From: Halolamina pelagica
Lineage (GTDB): Archaea; Halobacteriota; Halobacteria; Halobacteriales; Haloferacaceae
Length of the DNA stretch: 64,000 nucleotides
NCBI RefSeq assembly: GCF_001307315.1
Contig: NZ_LGUC01000001.1
Span: forward strand, 1,860,001 to 1,924,000
Direction: 5' to 3'
Below the pieces are notes generated by a model. That model made no database searches, was not told the origin of the DNA, and saw only the letters and a program-made list of their open reading frames with translations. Below, one piece after another: positions 43,061 through 53,653 of the stretch. Numbering within the stretch: the first letter of the stretch is position 1; each line of letters starts with the position of its first letter. A program made the position numbers and the translations under genes.

Positions 43061-44079
43061 CTACCCCGTCCCGGCCAACGCCGCGTACGCGTCCCAAGAC
43101 TCGTCCCGCGGTGGCTCGGTCCACGTCTCGCCGCGGAACTGCACGCCCGAGCCCTCGACGACCCGCCCAACGTCGGCCACGGGCGTCCCGCGGGCATCGA
43201 TCGCGCGCCGAACCGCCGCGGCGTCGGCGGGCGGGACCGCGAGCACGAGCGTCCCCGAGCTGGTCGTCTTCCACGGATCGATCCCGAGCGCGTCACAGAC
43301 CGCCTCCACGCCCGAGCGCAGCGGCGCCGCCTCGGCGTCGATCTCGAAGCGGACCTCCGCGCTCGCGGCCATCTCACAGCACGCGCCGAGCAGCCCACCT
43401 TCGGTCGCGTCGTGCATCGCCGACACGTCGCCCGCCTCGGCGGCGGCGACGGCGTCGCCGACGAGTCGCGTCTCGTCGATCCCCGCGGCGGCGTCGGCGA
43501 CCGTCTCGGGGGCCAGTCCGCGTTCGCCCAACGCCTCGGGGTACAGCGAGGCGAACAGGCCCGCGGTCTCGACGGCCGGCCCGCGGGTCACGAGCAGGCG
43601 GTCGCCCGGGCGCGCGCCGTCCGGCCGCACGACCGCCACGGGGTCACAGACGCCCATCGCCGTCGCGGCGCCGACCCACGGGAACTCGGCGCCGGGGTAG
43701 CGCGCGGTGTGGCCGGTGACGATGCTCGTCCCAGCGCCGCACACTCCTCGTGGATCCCGGTCCAGAGCGCGTCGAACTCGGCGTCGCTGATCGACTCCGG
43801 GAGGGAGAAGGAAATGGCGAGGTGGCTCGGGGCGACGCCGGCGACGGCCACGTCCGAGAGCGCGACGTGGAGGGCGAACCGGCCGGCGCGCTCGAACCCC
43901 AGTGCGGGCAGCACGGAGATGGGGTCGGTCGCGACCGCCAGCCCCGTCCCGTCGAACTCGAGCAGGCCGAAGTCGACGCCGGCGGTCGGTCCAAGCGCCA
44001 CGTCGTCGCGCTCGGCGCCGAGTCGGGGCGCGATCCGCTCGGCGAAGAAGGCGCGGTCGATCTTGCCGCGGTCGGACAT
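43061..44079 (-). CDS. PurM/AIR-synthase-fold protein, HypE-like (one frame break)
   Basis: 339 residues after one added base near 43737, where the N-terminal part ends HEECAA and the C-terminal part resumes GTSIVTGHTARYPGAEFPW. It contains the superfamily's N-terminal ATP-binding strand (DPISVLPALGFERAG, then HVALSDVAVAGVAPSHL) and the C-terminal HDATEGGLLGACCEMAA. The family includes HypE, ThiL, SelD and PurM; this branch is usually listed as HypE-like with no known substrate. Start ATG 44079 (MSDRGKIDRAFF). Confidence 0.75.
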
Positions 44080-44155
44080 GCGTTGGGCTGGGAGCGACGC
44101 CGCTGTATGCCTACCGACTGCGGGCGCGCAGACGGCTGGCATGCCGTGGCCGCAC

Positions 44156-44572
44156 TCATCCCTCAACCTTCTCGGCTCGCAGCGGCCGCTCGCTCACGAG
44201 CGCACAGTCGAACGCCGGATGCTCAGCCAGGTGGCGGACCACCAGGTGGCGGCGCGACCCGGTGACCCCCTCGTCCCCAACCGCCTCGGCGCCGAACTCG
44301 GCCGGGAGCGACGCGAACAGCGCCCGCAGCGCCGCGAACGAGTCGAACACCTGCTCGTTTCCGGGCGTGTCGGCGGCCCGGCGGGCGACGGCGTAGCTCC
44401 CGTCCCGGCGGTAGCGACCGGCCGTGCGGAAGAACTCCACGCGGCGCTCCAGCGCGTCGCCGACTGCAACCCGGAGCGCAAGCGCCTGCTCGCGGCTCAG
44501 GCGATGGGTCTCGCCATCGACGCACAGGTGAACGGTCGCTCCGTCACGTTCGACGGTGACTGGTGACGCCTC
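44156..44572 (-). CDS. Conserved haloarchaeal hypothetical protein, start uncertain
   Basis: The frame reads ASPVTVERDGATVHLCVDGE, LSREQALALRVAVGDALERR, VEFFRTAGRYRRDGSYAVARR and ends HPAFDCALVSERPLRAEKVEG, a compact alpha/beta protein. No ATG or GTG precedes the conserved-looking start in this frame; the first GTG (44440) would cut into it. A lost base near the start is likely given how common such losses are here. The function is unknown. Confidence 0.5.
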   Translation of the reverse strand, partial: EASPVTVERDGATVHLCVDGETHRLSREQALALRVAVGDALERRVEFFRTAGRYRRDGSYAVARRAADTPGNEQVFDSFAALRALFASLPAEFGAEAVGDEGVTGSRRHLVVRHLAEHPAFDCALVSERPLRAEKVEG

Positions 44573-44667
44573 GCCCGGGGAGAACGCGATCAGGAGGGTG
44601 ATGACTCCGCATGCTCGAAGACAGGGCGGAGGCCGCCAAGAACGTGTCGGCAGTCAGAGAACTGTTC

Positions 44668-45837
44668 TCACACGGCAGGGCCGGCCACCGAGAGGATGCC
44701 GTCGTCGGTGGGTGTCGGCGTCGGCGTCGGTGTGGCCGTCTCGTCGTCGCCCGGCGTCGACGTGCCGTCCGGCGTCGCCGTTCCGTCGCCGGCGGTCGGG
44801 GTCGCCGTGCCGTCGCTTTCGCTGCCGTCGGTGGGCGTCGGGGTGCCCGCGCTCTCGCTGCCGTCGCCCGCCCCGTTCCCGCCGGCCTTGTTGCCGAAGA
44901 TGTCCGTCTCGATGGTGCGCTCGATCGAGTCGAGTCGGATACGGACCGTGTCGCCGCCGAACGACGAGAGGTCGACCCGGGCGTAGAACGTCACCTCGAG
45001 CTGGGTGGTCTGCTCGTTCTGCAGGTGCGTGACCCACCACTCGTCGAGGTTCTGGTTCCGGATCGCGGTCGTCGCCCGGACGGTCTCCAGCTCCCCCGGG
45101 GCGATCGCGACGCCCTTCTCCGTCGTGCCTTCGCCCATCGTGACGTTGTTCATCCGGATCTCGTAGCCGATCTCGGAGATGGCGACGGGCGTCGGGTTGG
45201 GGTTGTACAGCTCGAACGCGGTGTCGATCTCGGTGGTCTCGTTGCTCACGTCGCCCCACTGGCCGCTGGTGCTGTTAAGCCAGAGCACCGGGTCGGGCGC
45301 GACTGGCTCGTCGACCTCGATCGGCCGGTCCTCCTCGCTGTTGAAGCCGCCGATGAGGTTCGTCTCGACCGAGCGCTCGATCTGGGGGTTGAACTCCCGG
45401 CCCAGCAGGTCGGAGTGGATCGAGGCGTCGACGGTGAGTGTCGTGTTCTCGCCGTTCTCGACGTGGCTGATCCACCACGGCGGGATGCGGTCGTTGTTCA
45501 TCCGCGTCGTCAGCGGGATCGAACTGTTGCCGCTGGCGTTCACGCCGAGCCCCTCGCGCCCGCCGGTGGCCATCCGCACGTCGTTCATCTCGACGGCGTA
45601 GTCGATCGTCAGCCCGCCCAGCTGCACCCCGAACGGGTTGGGGTTGTTGACGACGATCTCGGACTCGATGGTGGTCGTCGACTCGTTCACCGGGCCGAAG
45701 GCGTTGTCGACGCCGGCTACCGACGGGGCGCCGATGATGCCGACGGCCCACGCACCGCCCAGCGAGAGCGTCACGACGCCGAGCACGGCGACGACCGCTT
45801 TGAGCGTCGATGCGGCGACGAGGTTCCCACCCAACAT
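44668..45837 (-). CDS. Membrane-anchored protein with two WHy/LEA14-like domains
   Basis: A 389-residue protein: an N-terminal membrane helix (VVAVLGVVTLSLGGAWAVGI), two tandem LEA14/WHy-type domains, each with an NPNP motif (NNPNPFGVQLGGLTIDYAV and LYNPNPTPVAISEIGYEIRM), and a C-terminal Thr/Pro/Gly/Asp-rich tail with a (TP)n run. WHy domains are linked to desiccation and stress protection. The tail is probably outside the cell and glycosylated. The repeated domains suggest an internal duplication. Confidence 0.75.
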   Translation of the reverse strand: MLGGNLVAASTLKAVVAVLGVVTLSLGGAWAVGIIGAPSVAGVDNAFGPVNESTTTIESEIVVNNPNPFGVQLGGLTIDYAVEMNDVRMATGGREGLGVNASGNSSIPLTTRMNNDRIPPWWISHVENGENTTLTVDASIHSDLLGREFNPQIERSVETNLIGGFNSEEDRPIEVDEPVAPDPVLWLNSTSGQWGDVSNETTEIDTAFELYNPNPTPVAISEIGYEIRMNNVTMGEGTTEKGVAIAPGELETVRATTAIRNQNLDEWWVTHLQNEQTTQLEVTFYARVDLSSFGGDTVRIRLDSIERTIETDIFGNKAGGNGAGDGSESAGTPTPTDGSESDGTATPTAGDGTATPDGTSTPGDDETATPTPTPTPTDDGILSVAGPAV

Positions 45838-45930
45838 AGCCCGGCATGAACTGCGCTGAGTCTTGAATCATCGGATGTCCGGTCACGCGGAAGCGTATGG
45901 CTCAAGACGGCTCGTCCCGGAACTACGGGC

Positions 45931-46113
45931 ATGGACGGACGCACGCGCACGGCGGTCGGACTGGCCGGGGCCGCGCTGCTCGTCGTCGCCGGCACGCTCG
46001 CGACGGGGTATCTCCCGAGCCGGCCGCGGTCGCAACTGCTCGCCGGCGGGTTGATCGTCGCCGGGTTCGCGCTGGGGTTTTTCGTACTCGGGGAGTTCGA
46101 CCTCCCGGACTGA
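45931..46113 (+). CDS. Two-helix small membrane protein
   Basis: A 60-residue protein, two membrane helices (AVGLAGAALLVVAGTLATGYL and LLAGGLIVAGFALGFFVLGE) joined by a short basic loop. It converges directly on the metal ATPase stop. The function is unknown. Confidence 0.6.
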   Translation: MDGRTRTAVGLAGAALLVVAGTLATGYLPSRPRSQLLAGGLIVAGFALGFFVLGEFDLPD

Positions 46114-48466
46114 TCAGGCGACACGCGACGCCCGGAAGGCGTTGGCCGCGACGAAGCCACAGCACACCACCGCCGCGGCCATCGTGAACAGCGGGTTCAA
46201 CAGTCCCGCCAGGGCGAGCGGGATCGCGAGCACGTTGAACAGGAGCGCGCCGCCGTCGTTCCACCGACGCCGCCGGTAGCTCTCCGCCGAGAGATCGAAC
46301 GCCGCAGCCACGCCGCCGAGATCGTCGTCGACGACCGCCAGGTCCGACGCCTCGGCCGCGAGCGCGGTGCCGCTCCCCAGCGAGATCCCCAGATCGGCGG
46401 CCGCCAGCGCCGGCGCGTCGTTGGTGCCGTCGCCGACCATCGCCACCGGGCCCGACGCCCGAAGTCGCCGAACTGCCGCGGCTTTCCCGGCCGGGGGCAC
46501 CTCGGCGAACACGTGATCGACGTGGGGGCTCGCCGCGAACTCGGCGGCGGCGGACTCGTCGTCGCCGGTGAGGACGACCACGTCCAGCCCCCGCTCGCCG
46601 AGCCGGTCGAGGGTCCGTTCCCAGTCGGCCCGTGACTCGTCGCCGACGGCGACGACGCCCACGGCGTCGCCGGTCGATTCCGCGGCCGGGTCCGGCGCCG
46701 ATCCGACCAGCACCGGCAGGTGGCCGGACTCGCGAACGTCGCGGGCGCGCTCCCGGACCGCGTCGGGCACCCCCAGCCCTGCTCGGCGAACAGGTCGGGG
46801 TTGCCGACGAGCATGCGCCGGTCGCCCACGACGCCCTCGACGCCCGTCGCGTGGCTCGTGAACGACTCGACGGTCGGCGCGTCGGCGTCGCCGAAGGCGT
46901 CGACGATGGCCGCCGCCGCGGGGTGGGCGGCCCGCCGCTCCAGTTCGGCGGCCGCACCGAGCAGGTCCTCCGGCACGTCCGCGCCGAGCGCCTCCATCCG
47001 GCCGGTGGTGAGCGTCCCGGTCTTGTCGAACACGACCGTCTCGACGCCGCGTAAGCGCTCGAACACCGTCTCGTCGAACACCGCGACGCCGCGATCGAGC
47101 GCGCGCTCGACGCTCGAGCCGGCCGACAGCGGCGTCGAGAACCCCAGCGCCCACGGCGACGCCGCCAGCGGGACGGTGAGCGTCGCGACGACGGCGCCGG
47201 CGGCGCCCCGGCCGAGGGCGAGCGCGCCGACGCCCGCGAGAAGCGACAGCGCGAGCAGCGCCGGCGTCACGCGCTCGGCGATACGGTTGGCCCGGCGCTG
47301 GCCGCCGTGGGTCGCGCTCTGGAACCCCCAGACCGACGACGCGAGGCGGTCGACGCTGCTTCGAACGTCCTCGCCGACCGAGACGACTGCCGCGCCGGCG
47401 GTGACGACGGCGCCGCCGATCAGTTCGTCCCCCGCGTGCTTCCGGACCGGCGTCGACTCCCCGGTGACGACTGCCTCGGCGACGGTGCACTCGCCCTCGG
47501 CCAGCGTGCCGTCCACGGGCACGCGTTCGCCCTCGGGCACGAGCACGCGGTCGCCCGGGGCGAGCTCCGCGACGGGGACGGTCTCCGTCCCGGCTTCGGT
47601 CTCGCGGGTCGCCTCCTCGACGCGGGAGACGGTCAGATCGGTCAGCGCGCTCGCGGCTTTCCGCTTTGCGAGCGACTCGTAGAACGTCGCGCCGGTGACG
47701 GTCGCGACCGACACGACCGCGAGGTCGTAGTAGGCGTGGGTGCCGCCGGCGAAAAACGCCGCCGTCGCGTAGAAGTACGCCGCGAAGGCGGTCAGCGTCA
47801 CCAACAGCCCCGTGTTGGGCGTGCGGAGCTTCAGTGCGATGTAGGCGTCCCGGAGCACGGGCGCGCCGGTGACGAAGATGACCACCAGCGTCAGCACCAG
47901 GAACACCGGCAGCACCATCGCGATGTTGCCCTCGCCCGCCAGCGGGTCGGTGCCGCCGAGCAGCGAGGCGAGGTGGGAGGGGTAGAACACGACCGTGTAC
48001 GGGATGAGGAGGAACGAGGCGAACACGACCCCGGCCGCGTAGCGGTAGCCGAGCGCCCCGTCGACGACGCCCTCGGCGGACTCGCGCTCCTCGGGCGTGC
48101 GCTCCTCGCGCGGGGTGGCGTCGTAGCCGAGCCCCGAGAGCGCCTCCGTCAGGCGCTCGGTCGGGGGTCGCCGTCGCAGTCGACGCGAACTGACTCGGTC
48201 ACGTAGCTCGCGTCGGCGTCGACGACGCCGTCGATCCCGCGGGCGACGGCTTCGAGATACGCCTCGCAGGTCGCGGAGTGCATCCCCTCGACCGCGAAGA
48301 AGGCCGACGTGGTCCCCGCTTCGGCGACCGCCTCGGCGGCCGCTTCGGGGGCGTCGTCGGCCGGAAGCGTCCCGGCGACCGACCGACAGCCGTCAGAACA
48401 GAACTGGCTCTCGCGGTGCTCGGGGATCGGGCTGTCACAGAGCTCGCAAGCGGGCGAACCGGACAC
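46114..48466 (-). CDS. P1B-type heavy-metal ATPase with an atypical TM6 motif (two frame breaks)
   Basis: 784 residues after adding a base in the runs 48163-48167 and 46770-46774. The N-terminus has a TRASH/YHS-like zinc motif (CELCDSPIPE, FCSDGC) and an HMA-like segment with a single cysteine (VEGMHSATCEAYLE). ATPase motifs are intact: TGESTPV, DKTGTLTTG, the HP motif (AAHPAAAAI) and GDGTNDAPAL. The intramembrane metal motif, normally CPC or SPC, reads SPW (AASPWALGFSTP), so it has no cysteine for metal binding. GTG 48466 is the start. The metal cannot be predicted. Confidence 0.78.
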
Positions 48467-48526
48467 GGTCGCACGTGGGTTCCCGTGGCGTAAGCCCTGT
48501 CGGTTCCCGGTCGAAAACGGCGGGGG

Positions 48527-50041
48527 TCAGTCGCTGCGGTAGCGCTGCTCGATCACCGGGCCGGGGTCCTCGTACGCCTCGCGGTGGCGCAGACACCGGC
48601 TGGTTCGGCCCGCGCCCACGTCGTTGGCGTCGGGATGCTCCTCCGAGCAGACGCTGCCGAACGCGTCGTCGAGGCGCTCGGCGGCGCCGGCCTCGTCGCC
48701 GGCACGGGCCAGTTCGGCGGCCTCGTACACGACGGCCGCGGCGTCGTCGGCCATATCGATCGTGATCCCGCCGTCGCCGTCGCGCTCGGCGTCGAACAGC
48801 TCGAGCAGCAGTTCGTCGACGGTGGAGACGTCCTGGATCCCCAGTCGCTCCTTCACCACGTCGACGATGCCTTTCTCGGCGTTCGACCGGGCGCGGAACA
48901 CCGACTGAAGCTGGTCGAGCGCCTCCCAGTGCTCGCCGGTGACGCTGTACTCGTCGGGGCAAATCTTCGCCGGACAGCGCGAGGAGAACCGGCAGCCGCT
49001 GGGCGGATCACGCGGGCTCGGCGGCGTCCCACGGAGCGTGATGCGCTCGCCCGTCTCGACCATCGAGCCGGGGATCGCCGACAGCAGCGACTCGGTGTAG
49101 GGGTGCGCCGGATCGGTGAACACCTGCTCGGTCGGGCCCAGCTCCATCACCTCGCCCAGATACATCACCGCCACGCGGTCGGCGATGTGCCGGACGACGC
49201 TCAGGTCGTGGGCGATGAACAGGAACGTGAGCCCGAGCTCGGCCTGCAGATCCTCCAGCAGGTTGATGATCCGGGCCTGGACGCTCACGTCCAGCGCCGA
49301 CACCGGCTCGTCGAGCACGAGGAAGCGCGGTTCGAGCGCGAGCGCGCGAGCGATTCCCACGCGCTGGCTCTGGCCGCCCGAGAACTGGTGGGGGTAGCGG
49401 TAGAAGTGCTCCTCCCGCAGCCCGACCTGTTCGAGCAGGCTCCGCACGCGGTCCTCGCGCATCTCGGCGGCGTGTTTCTGCAGCGTCACGTCGACCCGTC
49501 CGCCGTCGGCGTCGACGGTCAGATCGTCGGTCGAAAGCGGCGCGCCCTCGCGGACGGTGACGCTGCCGTCGGCGTCGACGGTCAGGTCGGGGCGCTCGTC
49601 GCCCTCGGCGCGGTGGACGCGCTTGCCGGCCACCTCGCGGTCGCCGGCGACCGCCACCGCGAGGTTCGGCCAGTCGTGGGCGTCCAGCGGCTCGCGGATG
49701 ATCTCGCCGACGGTCATCCGGTCGTTCAGGCTGGCGTCGGGATCCTGGAACACCATCTGGGCGTGACTCTGCCACCGGCGGAGCTCACGGCCCGAGATGC
49801 TGGTCACGTCGGTATCGTCGGCGAGCACTTCGCCCTCGGTCGCCGTCTCCAGGTTCAGGATCGTCCGCCCCAGCGTCGTCTTCCCGCAGCCGGACTCGCC
49901 GACGAGCCCGAGCGTCTCGCCCTCGCGGATGTCGAAGCTGACGCCGTCGACGGCCTTCACGGGGTCGCCGCCGAACAGGCCGCCGTCGTCGTAGTACTTC
50001 TTCAGGTCGCGCACTTCGAGGAACGGCTCTGCCTCGCTCAT
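48527..50041 (-). CDS. Oligopeptide ABC transporter ATPase (OppF/DppF-like) with insertion and extension
   Basis: 504 residues, about 170 more than usual. Walker [10 protein letters not shown] (48-56), Q-loop FQDPDASL, signature FSGGQSQR (220-227) and Walker B FLVLDEP are intact. Between Q-loop and signature lies an extra acidic block of about 70 residues (122-190, including [15 protein letters not shown]). After the normal oligopeptide C-terminal domain ([20 protein letters not shown]) there is a 100-residue acidic helical extension. The start overlaps the DppD-like stop (ATGA). Confidence 0.85.
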   Translation of the reverse strand: MSEAEPFLEVRDLKKYYDDGGLFGGDPVKAVDGVSFDIREGETLGLVGESGCGKTTLGRTILNLETATEGEVLADDTDVTSISGRELRRWQSHAQMVFQDPDASLNDRMTVGEIIREPLDAHDWPNLAVAVAGDREVAGKRVHRAEGDERPDLTVDADGSVTVREGAPLSTDDLTVDADGGRVDVTLQKHAAEMREDRVRSLLEQVGLREEHFYRYPHQFSGGQSQRVGIARALALEPRFLVLDEPVSALDVSVQARIINLLEDLQAELGLTFLFIAHDLSVVRHIADRVAVMYLGEVMELGPTEQVFTDPAHPYTESLLSAIPGSMVETGERITLRGTPPSPRDPPSGCRFSSRCPAKICPDEYSVTGEHWEALDQLQSVFRARSNAEKGIVDVVKERLGIQDVSTVDELLLELFDAERDGDGGITIDMADDAAAVVYEAAELARAGDEAGAAERLDDAFGSVCSEEHPDANDVGAGRTSRCLRHREAYEDPGPVIEQRYRSD

Positions 50042-51060
50042 ACGGTCTCACCCCCGTCGGCCACGACGCCGTCCTCGGGCGGCGACTCCTCGAACTCGTC
50101 GTCGTAGAGGAGACAGGCCGTCTCGTGGTCCGCGTCGGGGTCGCCCACGGCGATCCGCTCGGGATGGACCTCCCGACAGGCGTCGAACGCGTGGGGACAG
50201 CGCGGCGCGAACCGACACTCGGTCGGCTCGCTCGTCGAAGTCGGCACTTCCCCCTCGATGGTCGGGAGCCGATCCCCGCCAGCAGTCCGACCGGGAATGC
50301 TCGCGAGCAGTCCCTTCGTGTAGGGGTGTTTCGGGGCGTCGAACAGCTCGTCGACCGGCGCGCTCTCGACGAACTCGCCGGCGTACATCACGTTCACGCG
50401 ATCGGTCGTCTCCTCGATCACGCCCATGTCGTGGGTGATGAACAGCACGCCGAGATCCTCCTCGCGCTGGAGCTCGTCCAGCAGTTCGAGGATCTGGGCC
50501 TGGATCGTCACGTCCAGCGCCGTCGTCGGCTCGTCACAGACCAACAGGTCGGGGTCACACGCCAGCGCGATCGCGATGACCGCACGCTGGCGCATCCCCC
50601 CGGAGAACTGGTGGGGGTACTCCGAGACGCGCCGGGCGGCGTCGGGGATTCCCACGTCCTCCAGCAGTTCGATCGCGGCGTCGGTCGCCTCCTGCCCGCG
50701 GAGCCCCTGGTGGATGCGCAGCGCCTCCTTGATCTGGTTGCCGACGGTGTAGACGGGGTTGAGCGAGTTCATCGGGTCCTGGAACACGATCGCGATGTCG
50801 CCGCGGTGTTCGTCCCAGTTGCCGCCGACGAGCTCGTCGCCGCAGAACTCGATCGACCCCTCCTCGATCACGCCGGGCTCCTCGACGAGCCCGAGCACGG
50901 AGCGGGCGGTGACGGACTTGCCCGAGCCGGACTCGCCGACCAGACCGACCGTTTCGCCGCGCTGTACGTCGAAGCTCACGCCGTCGACGGCGCGGATCGT
51001 CTCCTTCTCGGTGTGGAACACGGTCCGGAGGTTCTCGACCTCGAGCAGGGCGTCGCTCAT
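50038..51060 (-). CDS. Oligopeptide ABC transporter ATPase (OppD/DppD-like)
   Basis: A 340-residue ATPase with Walker [10 protein letters not shown], signature FSGGMRQR, Walker [13 protein letters not shown], and the Cys-rich oligopeptide C-terminus ([20 protein letters not shown]), which binds an Fe-S or zinc site in relatives. It forms a heterodimer with the OppF-like protein. ATGA overlaps join it to the genes on both sides. Confidence 0.9.
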   Translation of the reverse strand: MSDALLEVENLRTVFHTEKETIRAVDGVSFDVQRGETVGLVGESGSGKSVTARSVLGLVEEPGVIEEGSIEFCGDELVGGNWDEHRGDIAIVFQDPMNSLNPVYTVGNQIKEALRIHQGLRGQEATDAAIELLEDVGIPDAARRVSEYPHQFSGGMRQRAVIAIALACDPDLLVCDEPTTALDVTIQAQILELLDELQREEDLGVLFITHDMGVIEETTDRVNVMYAGEFVESAPVDELFDAPKHPYTKGLLASIPGRTAGGDRLPTIEGEVPTSTSEPTECRFAPRCPHAFDACREVHPERIAVGDPDADHETACLLYDDEFEESPPEDGVVADGGETV

Positions 51061-52479
51061 GCGCCACCCCCTGCGCCAGCGGTCTCGCCGCCGGCGCTGT
51101 CGGACTGCGGGTCGATCGCGTCGCGGATCCCGTCACCGAGCGCGTTGAACCCGGTCACGACCAGCGTGATCAGGATGCCGGGGATCAGGGAGATGTGCCA
51201 CGAGCCGGTTCTGACGTAGTTCTGGCCGAGGTTGACCGCCCGCCCCCACTCGGGGGTCGGCGGCGCCACGCCCAGCCCGAGGAACGAGAGCCCCGCGATG
51301 GAGATGATCGCCCCGCCGAGGGTCATCGAGCCGTAGATGAGCAGATAGCCGGTGACGTAGGGAAGCATGTGTTTGCGCATGATCGTCGTCGGTCGCTGGC
51401 CGAAGCTTCGGGCGGCGTCGATCCACTCGCGCTCGGAGATCTGGAGTGCCGGCCCACGGATCGACCGCCACATGTACGTCCAGCCGGTGAACGCGAAGAT
51501 CAGTGCGAGCAGGAAGCCGCCGCTGTACACCTCGTTGATCCACGACTCCCTGAGTACCGTCGTCAGCATGATCAGGAGTAGCAGCTGGGGCATCGCCATC
51601 ACGGCGTCGGAGATCAACACCATGCTGAGGTCGACGCGGCCCTTGTAGTACGCCGACGTCAGCGCGAGCGTGGCGGCGATAGAGGCGCTCAGCGCCACGG
51701 AGAGCACGCCGATCACCAGGGAGATCCGTGACCCGACCACGAGGAAGGTGAACAGATCACTCCCGTCCTGCATCGTGCCGAAGGGGTGGAACCGCCCGTA
51801 GTCGTCGTACGTCCACGGGCCGATGTTCCGGTCGTTGCCCTGCGAGAGCGAGCCGAGGTTCGCGTCGCCGACGAGGATCGTCTCGACGGAGCCGGAGTCG
51901 CTGTCCCAGTACTTGGTCTCGTAGCCGTAGGAGTTGCGCATGTTCTGGTCGACGGTGGTCGGCCCGAGCGCGGGCGCGAACACCGCCATCGTGACGAACA
52001 TGAACACGATCACGAGCCCGAAGATCCCCCACTTGTGACTGCGGAAGCGGTCGAGTACGTCGTCGCGGGGGTCCAGTCCGCGGCACGGTACTCACTGCGG
52101 TAGATCCGGTAGCCCCAGACCCCCAGCCGAAGGCCGCAAACGCGTAGGCGTACACCAGCGTCGCACGCAGCGCCCACGCCATGGCGGGCGAGAGGCCGAG
52201 GAACGTCCCCTCGTACCCGCTGCCGTTGTAGTACCCGCCGTTGGGGATCGTCTCCCGGGAGAGCAGCGTGGGGATCTGCTGAACCGCGTTCTCGACGGCG
52301 GTCAGGACGCCGGCGCCGTCGACGCCCGGGATCGCGAGGAGGCCATCGATGGTCAGGCCGACGACGAAGTTGGCCAGCGCCCCGAACTCGAGGGCGAGCA
52401 GGAACAGGCCCACGAGCGCCCACAGCGCCGTGCGACCGTCGGTCAACGCGTCCGTGATGCGGGAGCTGGATACCGACAT
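51057..52479 (-). CDS. Oligopeptide ABC permease (DppC-like, two frame breaks)
   Basis: 474 residues after two repairs at the runs 52120-52124 and 52067-52071. The C-terminal 300 residues are a normal permease with the ATPase-docking EAA loop (SEREWIDAARSFGQRPTTIM). The N-terminus carries about 170 extra residues, with two additional membrane helices and a luminal segment (ETIPNGGYYNGSGYEG), and a second extracytoplasmic loop (NMRNSYGYETKYWDSDS). Long N-terminal extensions of this kind occur in haloarchaeal oligopeptide permeases. Confidence 0.82.
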
Positions 52480-52480
52480 C

Positions 52481-53527
52481 TCACTCGCCCTCCAGCCCGA
52501 CGCGCGGGTCGATCAGCGTGTACAGCACGTCCTGTATCAGATTGATTCCGACGATCATGAGGATGAATACGTACATCAGCGTCCCGACCAGCGGGAGATC
52601 GCCCTGGATAGCCGCCTGGAAGAACAGGTAGCCGATCCCGTTGATCCCGAAGACGGACTCCACGAGCACGCTCCCGCCGATGAGCAGGAACGCCTCGCTG
52701 GTGATGATCGGGACCAGCGGCACCAGCGCGTTCCGGAGGATGTGTTTGTAGACGAGCGCGCGATCGGAGACGCCTTTCACTTTCGCGAGTTCGACGTAGT
52801 CCTGGTTTTTCACTTCCAGCACGGCCGTCCGACCGATACGCATCTCGTTCCCCATCGACGCCGACCCGAGCACGATGGCGGCGGGGGCCACCTTCTTGAT
52901 CGCCTCGAGCGTCGCGTCGATGTTCGTAAAGAAGGCGAGCGGGTCGCCCGCCATGTAACTGAGGTCGGGGTTGCCGGAGATGCCGGAAGTCAGGTTCGGG
53001 CCGAGCGTCTCCCAACTGAACCCGAAGATCGCCTGCGAGCTCCCCAGGACGGCGAGCAGCATGATCCCGAGCCAGAAGTTCGGCATCGCCCGCCAGACGA
53101 TCCCGCCCATCGACGCGACGTAGTCCGAGACGGTGTTCGATCGCATCCCCGCGTAGAACCCCAGCGGGACGCCGACGAAGATCGCGATCAACACCGACCA
53201 GAACCCGAGCCAGAGCGTCCGGGGCAGGAAGTCCATGATCAGCGCGTTCACGTTCGACCCCTGGTACAGCAGCCACGTTCGGCCGAGGTCGAAGGTGATG
53301 AGGTTGCTCAGCCAGTCGAAGTAGTGTTGGAGTGGCGGCTGGTTCAGTCCCAACTGGGTCTGTGCCGCCTCGTAGGCGGCGGGGTCGCGGGTCTGGCCCT
53401 CGCTCAACAGCCGCGTCGCGGGATCGATGGGGCCCATGAAGATGATGTACCACGTCATCGAGGTCCCCAGCCAGACGACCGGGATCGCCATGAGCAGGCG
53501 CTTCCCGAGATACCGGGCTCTGCTCAC
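52481..53527 (-). CDS. Oligopeptide ABC permease (DppB-like)
   Basis: A 348-residue permease with six membrane helices, the conserved N-terminal RYLGKRLLMAIPVVWLGTSM and the docking loop VELAKVKGVSDRALVYKHIL. GTG 53527 starts it. One base separates its end from the DppC-like start. It forms the channel with that protein. Confidence 0.9.
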   Translation of the reverse strand: MSRARYLGKRLLMAIPVVWLGTSMTWYIIFMGPIDPATRLLSEGQTRDPAAYEAAQTQLGLNQPPLQHYFDWLSNLITFDLGRTWLLYQGSNVNALIMDFLPRTLWLGFWSVLIAIFVGVPLGFYAGMRSNTVSDYVASMGGIVWRAMPNFWLGIMLLAVLGSSQAIFGFSWETLGPNLTSGISGNPDLSYMAGDPLAFFTNIDATLEAIKKVAPAAIVLGSASMGNEMRIGRTAVLEVKNQDYVELAKVKGVSDRALVYKHILRNALVPLVPIITSEAFLLIGGSVLVESVFGINGIGYLFFQAAIQGDLPLVGTLMYVFILMIVGINLIQDVLYTLIDPRVGLEGE

Positions 53528-53653
53528 GTCTGGCCTCCGTCGGTCGGCTGTTCAGTGTGTCCGTTCCGGAGGTCGAGACGGCGTGTTTCGTGCATTCGTG
53601 TACGTTCGAAAAAGCGTAGGAAGGTGATGTTGAAAAGCCGGCGGATTACCGCT

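Noticed and set aside
42164..44566. A plus-strand open frame of 800 codons
   Set aside because: Antisense to kynureninase and the PurM-like gene, with no domain and a composition unlike haloarchaeal proteins.
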